Shown in pieces: positions 5,975 to 10,277 of a stretch of 10,277 bases of DNA (position 1 is the first letter of the stretch; each line of letters starts with the position of its first letter). This stretch comes from Candidatus Neomicrothrix sp. UBA4742 (lineage in GTDB: Bacteria > Actinomycetota > Acidimicrobiia > Acidimicrobiales > Acidimicrobilacustridaceae), in NCBI GenBank assembly GCA_002403895.1, contig DHIQ01000244.1:10726-21002 (forward strand), read 5' to 3'. Both the position numbers and the translations under genes were made by a program. The notes beneath the pieces were generated by a model. That model worked only from the letters and a program-made list of their open reading frames with translations. It was not told the DNA's origin and made no database searches.

Positions 5975-7543
5975 ATGCCACGTCCGGAGCGGTACCCGAC
6001 CCATCGGGAACCGGACCGGCCCGCACCGCTGCCCTTCCGGGCCGGCGAGGTCTCCAATGGTGAGTTCCTGCCCCGCTCCCAGGGGAGCCGCGCCCGGTGG
6101 ATCGAACGCACCACGCTGGCGCAGGCGGAGATCGTCGCCGATCGTCTGGGCATGGATCGCCGCCGGTTCCTGCAGACCACGGGCGGCATGGCGCTCATGC
6201 TCTCGGTGGTGAATCTGGCGGCGTGCTCGGGCACACCCGACCGGAGCGCAAGCCCTGCCGACACGGCCGTGTCCCCGCCGGGACCGGGCGGCACCTTCCA
6301 AGTCCCACCCTCGACCGATCTGGCCGCCTGCGACGCCGCCCTCGGACCGAGCGCGAGCGGCGCCGAGTTCATCGTCGACGTGCACACCCACCACGTGATG
6401 CCACACCTCCCGTGGCGACAGAACGCTCCGGCCACGGTGAGCATGGTCAGCCGCCTGGTGCCCAACGACTGCACTCAAGCCGACCCCCTTCTCTGCCTCG
6501 ATCGGGTCTCCTACGTGCAGGACCTCTTCCTGGACAGCGACACGGCGGTGGCCATGCTCTCCGACGTGCCCAATTCGGGCCCGGACGATGCGCCCATGCC
6601 CTACAAGGACAACATCGACACCCACGATTTTGTGGCCTCGCTCACGTCGGGCGGCCAGCCCCGGGCGCTCATCCAGAGCGTGATCGCCCCGAACTTCGGC
6701 GATCTGGCGGCCCGCCTCGACGGGATGAGCCATGACGCCGAGGCCGCCCGGCTCTCGTCGTTCAAGACCTACACCGGGTGGGGACCGGGCGGGCAGGGCT
6801 ACCGCCTCGACGACCCCGCCATCGGGTTGAAGGTGCTCGACCACGCCCGGGCGCTCGGGGTCAAGGTCTTCTGTGCCCACAAGGGCCTTCGCCTCCAGGG
6901 CCTCAACGAGGAGTTCAACCACCCGGGCGACCTGGTGGCCGCCGCCGCCCAGTTTCCCGATATGCATTTCGTCGTCTACCACTCAGCCTTCGAATCCGAG
7001 ACGGCCGAGGGCCCGTACGACCCGACCCGGGCCATGGTCGGGGTGAACTCGTTGCTCAAGGCCCTCGACGATCATCAGATCCCCCCGAACGCCAACATCT
7101 GGTGCGAGCTGGGCACCACGTGGCGCACGGTCATGAGCCGACCCACCCAGGCCGCCCACGTGATCGGCAAGCTCCTGAAGCGGGTGGGCGAGGATCGGGT
7201 GCTGTGGGGCACCGACGCCATCTGGTACGGCTCGCCCCAGCCCCAGATCATGGCGTTCCGGGCCTTCCAGATCACCCCCGAATTCCAGCAGCGATTCGGC
7301 TACCCAGCTCTGACCGACGAGATCCGGCGCAAGGTGTTCGGGCTCAACGCCGCGGCCCTGCTCGGCCTCGATCCCCAGGCCACGACGTGTGCCATCGACC
7401 AGTCCAAGCTGGCCACCGCTCGTGTCGAGTACACCTCGCTCACCACTGACGGCGCCATCCCCGAACGGTGGGCGGCCCGCGGCCCTATCAGCCGGCGTGA
7501 CGTACTGACGCTGTTCCGCCAGACCGGTGGTCCAAGCCTGTGA
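5975..7543 (+). CDS. Tat-exported amidohydrolase-2 family metal-dependent hydrolase, putative lipoprotein
   Basis: A 522-residue protein of the amidohydrolase superfamily (PF04909-like TIM barrel). Probable metal and catalytic positions: HTH in DVHTHH (135-140), Lys264 in FKTYTGW, His302 in AHKG, His336 in VVYHSAFE, and Asp414 in WGTDAIWYG. Export signal: the twin-arginine motif DRRRFLQ (61-67), a short hydrophobic run, and lipobox LAAC with Cys84, so it is probably a Tat lipoprotein on the outer face of the membrane. The 60 residues before the Tat motif are unusually long for an n-region. ATG 5975 is preferred because codons between it and the internal ATG 6152 show the normal GC-rich third positions; start at 6152 would give a classic signal peptide. 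Substrate unknown; decarboxylase-like members exist in the family. An MFS transporter gene follows after 16 nt. Confidence 0.87.
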   Translation: MPRPERYPTHREPDRPAPLPFRAGEVSNGEFLPRSQGSRARWIERTTLAQAEIVADRLGMDRRRFLQTTGGMALMLSVVNLAACSGTPDRSASPADTAVSPPGPGGTFQVPPSTDLAACDAALGPSASGAEFIVDVHTHHVMPHLPWRQNAPATVSMVSRLVPNDCTQADPLLCLDRVSYVQDLFLDSDTAVAMLSDVPNSGPDDAPMPYKDNIDTHDFVASLTSGGQPRALIQSVIAPNFGDLAARLDGMSHDAEAARLSSFKTYTGWGPGGQGYRLDDPAIGLKVLDHARALGVKVFCAHKGLRLQGLNEEFNHPGDLVAAAAQFPDMHFVVYHSAFESETAEGPYDPTRAMVGVNSLLKALDDHQIPPNANIWCELGTTWRTVMSRPTQAAHVIGKLLKRVGEDRVLWGTDAIWYGSPQPQIMAFRAFQITPEFQQRFGYPALTDEIRRKVFGLNAAALLGLDPQATTCAIDQSKLATARVEYTSLTTDGAIPERWAARGPISRRDVLTLFRQTGGPSL

Positions 7544-7559
7544 ACCCAACTCCGCCCGC

Positions 7560-8798
7560 GTGACCCACCCGAGATCGAGTCCCACGGCAGAACCGGGGCG
7601 CGACCCGTTCGCGGCCTACCTCATGGGCTTCCTGACGGTGGGCCTCGCCGTCAGCTTCCTGGGGCCTGGCCTGTTGCACCTCCAGGCCGACGCCGGCGTG
7701 AGCGTGCAGGCCATCAGCATCTTGTTCAGCGCCCAGGCCCTCGGCTACCTCTTCGGCTCGCTGCTCGCCGCGCCGGGGATCGACCGCCAGTTGGGCAATC
7801 GCCTGCTGGCCGGGTCGCTCGTGGGACTCGGCGTGATGGTCGCCCTCGTCCCGCTGATCTCGTCGCTGTGGCCGCTGGCCATCGTGTTCTGCCTCATCGG
7901 GGCCGGGGCGGGCGCCGTCGACCTGGCCAGCAACACCCTGCTCGTGTGGTCACGGGGCGACGGCGTGGGGCCGTCGATGAACGCGCTGCACTTCGCCTTC
8001 GGCGTCGGGGCGGTCTCGGCGCCGATCCTGGTGGAGTTCTCTCTGTCATCGACCCACGGGTTGGGCGTCGCCTGCCTGGTAACCGCGGGCGTCGCCCTCG
8101 CTGCCGCCGGCTGGGTGCTGACCCGCCACACCCCCACAATGGCCAGCCATCCCGACCACGCCCCGGAGACCGACAGCACCTCGGGGCGGCGGACCACTAC
8201 CCGCCGCCTGGCGATGATCGCCGGGTTCTTCGTGCTCTACGTAGGCTTGGAGATGGGGGCCGGCGGCTGGCTCTTCGCCTATGCCGAGGCCCAGCATCTG
8301 GGCGGTCCCCGTTTCGCCGCGCTGCTCACCACGGTCTTCTGGGGGGCGTTCACGTTCGGGCGTCTCGTCGCCGTCGGGCTGAGCCGTCGGTTCCGCCCGG
8401 GGCAGCTGCTCGTCGGCTCGGCCGCGCTCGCCATCGGCGCGTCGGCGGGCCTGGCTCTTACCGGCACGGGAGCGGCGGCCACCATGCTCGCTGCCATCGT
8501 CCTGGGCCTGGCCCTGGCGCCGCAGTACCCGACGATGATGACCATCGCTGGTCAGCACCTCCACCTGACCGGCCGGGCCACGTCGTGGTTCATCGGCGGC
8601 TCGGCCGCCGGCGGGCTCGTGCTGCCGTGGTTCATCGGCCAGCTCTTCGGCGGCATCGGCGCCGGGACGATGCCCATCGTCGTGCTCATCACCGCGGTGG
8701 CCACGCTCGGCTGGATCATGGTGATCCTGCGGATGCTGACCGCCACCCCAATCATCACGCCTGATGACGAGCCCGCCATCGGATCGGCCATCCTCTGA
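7560..8798 (+). CDS. MFS transporter, FucP/NAGLT1(MFSD4)-like
   Basis: A 412-residue inner-membrane transporter with about 12 hydrophobic helices (17-38, 52-72, 84-101, 104-127, 144-160, 168-187, then 217-243, 254-272, 281-300, 305-325, 340-362, 370-391) and a hydrophilic central loop (188-215). The sequences GAGAGAVDLASNTLL (114-128), NALHFAFGVGA (141-151) and EMGAGGWLFAYA (231-242) recall the FHS/NAGLT1-MFSD4 branch, which carries sugars or other small polar solutes. The substrate here is not known. GTG 7560 is chosen, 16 nt after the hydrolase stop; GTG 7527, overlapping the hydrolase, would add 11 residues. Neither has a clear SD, so coupling to the upstream gene is likely. Close spacing suggests it moves the product or substrate of the surface hydrolase. 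Confidence 0.9.
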   Translation: MTHPRSSPTAEPGRDPFAAYLMGFLTVGLAVSFLGPGLLHLQADAGVSVQAISILFSAQALGYLFGSLLAAPGIDRQLGNRLLAGSLVGLGVMVALVPLISSLWPLAIVFCLIGAGAGAVDLASNTLLVWSRGDGVGPSMNALHFAFGVGAVSAPILVEFSLSSTHGLGVACLVTAGVALAAAGWVLTRHTPTMASHPDHAPETDSTSGRRTTTRRLAMIAGFFVLYVGLEMGAGGWLFAYAEAQHLGGPRFAALLTTVFWGAFTFGRLVAVGLSRRFRPGQLLVGSAALAIGASAGLALTGTGAAATMLAAIVLGLALAPQYPTMMTIAGQHLHLTGRATSWFIGGSAAGGLVLPWFIGQLFGGIGAGTMPIVVLITAVATLGWIMVILRMLTATPIITPDDEPAIGSAIL

Positions 8799-8808
8799 CG
8801 CTCCGGGG
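8792..8808 (+). repeat. 17-nt direct repeat, copy 1
   Basis: CCTCTGACGCTCCGGGG occurs here and identically at 10157-10173. This copy overlaps the last codon and the stop of the MFS gene. Both copies lie at or just after the 3' end of a + strand gene. Confidence 0.85.
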
Positions 8809-8831
8809 CGGGCCGCTCACCACCAGCCCGC
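8808..8831 (+). terminator. Weak candidate terminator hairpin after the MFS gene
   Basis: GCGGGC (8808-8813) is complementary to GCCCGC (8826-8831) around a 12-nt loop. The stem is short, though all G/C, and no T run follows. It begins right where the 17-nt repeat (8792-8808) ends. Chance pairing is quite possible at this GC content. Confidence 0.3.
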
Positions 8832-8911
8832 GTGACCGGGGAATCGACCGTAGGCTCCCTGGTCGACAGAGCGGCCCCGTGCCCGCCGAGACGATGAGCG
8901 GAGGCAACGGC

Positions 8912-10150
8912 GTGGAACAGACCGGGCAACCCGCCGACCAGGTGTTGGCTGCGCTCGACGAGCGCCAGGCCGGCGAGCCCGACCCCCACGACGGGAGTTT
9001 GTTCGGACTCGTCTACCCCAGCGGCGACCATGAGCTCGAGGAGTTCATCTTGGCCGTCAACGAGCGCTACCTGTTCGGTAACGCTCTCAACCCCTTCCGC
9101 TATCCCAGCCTGGCCGCCATGGAAGCCGAGGTCGTCGCCAACGTGGGCGAGCTGGTCCACCTCCCCGAAGGTGGCGGCGGGGCCATGACCTCCGGCGGCA
9201 CGGAATCCATCATCATGTCGATGCTGGTGAGTCGCGAGCGGGCCCGGGCTCGCGGCATCGAACGGCCGAGCATCCTGGTGCCGTTCTCGGCCCACCCGGC
9301 CTACGCCAAGGCCGCCCACTACTTCGACCTCGACGTGGTCACCATCCCCCTCGGCGCCGACCATCGGGCTGACGTCGACGCCGCCGCCCAGCTCATAGAC
9401 AACCGCACCGCCGTGGTGGTGGCCTCGGCCTTCAGCTACCCGTACGGCCTGATGGACCCCGTCACCGAGTTGGCCGCGCTGGCCCAATCGCACGGCACCG
9501 GCTGCCACGTCGACGCCTGCATCGGCGGGTTCATCCTCCCGTTCCTCGAGCAGCTGGGCCGACCGGTGCCGCCATGGGACTTCCGCGTCCCCGGGGTGAC
9601 CGAGATCTCGGTCGACATCCACAAGTACGGCTACACGCCCAAGGGCGCGTCGGTGATCCTCCACCGCGACGCCGACTGGCGGGACCTGCAGTGGTTCCTC
9701 TACGCCGACTGGCCCTCCGGCCTCTACGGCTCACCGGCCATCGCCGGGGCCCGGCCGGCGGCGCCCATCGCCACCGCTTGGGCGGTGCAACGGCACCTCG
9801 GCCAGGCCGGCTACCGCGCCATCATCGAGGGGTTGATGGAGACGGTGGCCACCGTGCGCGCCGGCGTCGAGGCCATCGACGGGCTGGCGGTGTTGGGCGA
9901 CCCGGTGGGCCCGGTCCTCGCCATCGTGGCCACCGACCCTGGCCTCGACGTCTTCGCCATCGCCGAGGACCTCGACCGCGCCGGTTGGCACGTCAACCGC
10001 AACACCGACCCGCTCAGCATCCACCTCATGCTGTCACCGGCCCACGGCGCCCACGTCTCCCGACTGCTGGCGGACTTCGCCGCCGCTACCGCTCGCGTCC
10101 GGGCCCTGGGTCCGGGCCACGGCCAGGACCGACCGGTCCGCTACTCCTGA
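8912..10150 (+). CDS. PLP-dependent lyase/decarboxylase, sphingosine-1-phosphate lyase-like
   Basis: A 412-residue fold-type I PLP enzyme of the group II decarboxylase superfamily. Landmarks: cofactor phosphate loop TSGGTESI (93-100), ring-stacking His128 in SAHPAYAKAAHYF, pyridine-binding Asp201 in HVDACIGGF, and the Schiff-base Lys238 in SVDIHKYGYTPKG. The second Lys, six residues on (Lys244), together with TSGGTES and GLYGSPAIAGAR (270-281), recalls sphingosine-1-phosphate lyases rather than glutamate decarboxylases. It is shorter than known S1P lyases (about 500 residues or more) and has no membrane anchor. It could be a lyase for phosphorylated amino alcohols or an amino acid decarboxylase. 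GTG 8912 has GGAGG at 8900-8904, 7 nt upstream. ATG 8894 and GTG 8879 are alternative starts, adding 6 or 11 residues. It probably starts its own transcription unit, 113 nt after the transporter. Confidence 0.88.
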   Translation: MEQTGQPADQVLAALDERQAGEPDPHDGSLFGLVYPSGDHELEEFILAVNERYLFGNALNPFRYPSLAAMEAEVVANVGELVHLPEGGGGAMTSGGTESIIMSMLVSRERARARGIERPSILVPFSAHPAYAKAAHYFDLDVVTIPLGADHRADVDAAAQLIDNRTAVVVASAFSYPYGLMDPVTELAALAQSHGTGCHVDACIGGFILPFLEQLGRPVPPWDFRVPGVTEISVDIHKYGYTPKGASVILHRDADWRDLQWFLYADWPSGLYGSPAIAGARPAAPIATAWAVQRHLGQAGYRAIIEGLMETVATVRAGVEAIDGLAVLGDPVGPVLAIVATDPGLDVFAIAEDLDRAGWHVNRNTDPLSIHLMLSPAHGAHVSRLLADFAAATARVRALGPGHGQDRPVRYS

Positions 10151-10156
10151 CGTTCC

Positions 10157-10173
10157 CCTCTGACGCTCCGGGG
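10157..10173 (+). repeat. 17-nt direct repeat, copy 2
   Basis: Identical to 8792-8808. It begins 6 nt after the stop of the lyase gene and runs into a GGGCCC palindrome (10172-10177). No strong hairpin is evident here, so a common terminator role is not shown. Confidence 0.85.
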
Positions 10174-10192
10174 GCCCGTGCCTCCCGTGTGC

Positions 10193-10198
10193 TATCCA
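10193..10198 (+). promoter_or_regulatory. Possible -10 element for the gene at 10205 (leaderless-type)
   Basis: TATCCA ends 6 nt before ATG 10205, the same spacing as the TACCTT element before the hydrolase gene. It matches 4 of 6 positions of TATAAT. There is no SD between it and the ATG and no clear -35. Confidence 0.3.
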
Positions 10199-10204
10199 AG
10201 TCCG

Positions 10205-10277
10205 ATGACCGAGGACGTCCCCACCGTCGTGGTGCCCGTCCAAGCGGGCGAGGGGCAGACCAAACCGACCCATCGGC
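10205..10277 (+). CDS. N-terminal fragment of an unidentified protein (cut by the window end)
   Basis: An open frame begins at ATG 10205 and runs off the window after 24 full codons (MTEDVPTVVVPVQAG, then a polar stretch ending KPTHR). The GC-rich third positions fit coding sequence. The piece is hydrophilic with one short Val-rich strand, and has no signal peptide or motif. It is too short to assign a family. It is preceded by a possible leaderless -10 and lies 54 nt after the lyase gene. Confidence 0.5.
   Translation, partial: MTEDVPTVVVPVQAGEGQTKPTHR

Noticed and set aside
5568..6026. 152-codon - strand frame in the intergenic gap
   Set aside because: Cys/Arg/Ser-rich out-of-frame reading. 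The antiporter-like sequence is in a different frame of the same strand.
5107..6063. 318-codon + strand frame crossing the VOC end, the small - strand gene and the gap
   Set aside because: It crosses the palindrome and is antisense to a well-supported gene with promoter and SD. The translation shows abrupt composition changes and no family-like segments.
5930..6982. 350-codon - strand frame opposite the hydrolase
   Set aside because: Rich in Gly, His and Arg, no motif, fully antisense to the amidohydrolase with its metal-ligand motifs.
8851..8856. TAGGCT as -10 box of the lyase gene
   Set aside because: It matches TAnnnT, but no -35 lies at acceptable distance (GTGACC is only 13 nt upstream), so I do not list it as a promoter.
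8552..9664. Long open frame (370 codons) on the - strand opposite the MFS end and lyase
   Set aside because: It is antisense to two genes with clear motifs and spans their boundary; composition is that of a GC shadow.
1..10277. CRISPR array, tRNA/rRNA, IS element, phage or toxin-antitoxin genes
   Set aside because: No regularly spaced repeats, cloverleaf-like sequence, transposase motifs or terminal inverted repeats were seen on either strand; reading by eye could still miss a diverged small RNA.

Overview
The window is roughly 70% GC by eye. Nearly every codon of the real genes ends in G or C, and the coding density is high. A MoxR / DUF58 / membrane transglutaminase operon, a tandem VOC protein and leaderless-looking starts all fit a high-GC actinomycete. 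Acidimicrobiia is my best guess, but that is inference and not read directly from the sequence.

Left part (1-4441, + strand): a tightly packed three-gene operon. A MoxR AAA+ ATPase (97-1110) is followed after 5 nt by a DUF58 protein (1116-2276). Its stop overlaps by one base the start of a large membrane protein with a TgpA-like transglutaminase domain (2276-4441). All three catalytic positions of that domain are replaced (Cys to Ser, His to Tyr, Asp to Glu), so it looks like a pseudo-transglutaminase. Such trios are thought to act at the cell envelope: a chaperone-like ATPase, a vWA-like adaptor, and a membrane protein with an extracytoplasmic domain. The first 96 bases hold a CCA repeat and the boundary with an unseen upstream gene.

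Middle (4442-5974): a two-domain VOC/glyoxalase-like protein (4514-5254, +) faces a small dimeric alpha/beta-barrel-like protein (5269-5571, -). The 14 nt between them, together with both stop codons, form a near-perfect palindrome, probably a shared terminator. Upstream of the small gene lies a 403-nt stretch without an intact gene. On the - strand (5680-5862) it contains a short, clearly recognisable remnant of a cation:proton antiporter.

Right part (5975-10277, + strand): a Tat-exported, probably lipid-anchored amidohydrolase-2 family metal-dependent hydrolase with an unusually long N-region (5975-7541 plus stop). An MFS transporter of the FucP/NAGLT1(MFSD4)-like type (7560-8798) follows 16 nt later. 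Then comes a PLP-dependent lyase/decarboxylase resembling sphingosine-1-phosphate lyase (8912-10150), and the first 24 codons of another gene (10205 onward). Hydrolase and transporter probably form one operon (surface hydrolysis, then transport). Whether the lyase belongs to the same pathway is unknown.

No CRISPR array, tRNA, rRNA, IS element or phage gene was seen. The points most worth a second look are the triple-substituted transglutaminase, the antiporter remnant, the stop-codon palindrome, a 17-nt exact repeat behind two neighbouring genes, and the leaderless-start pattern.
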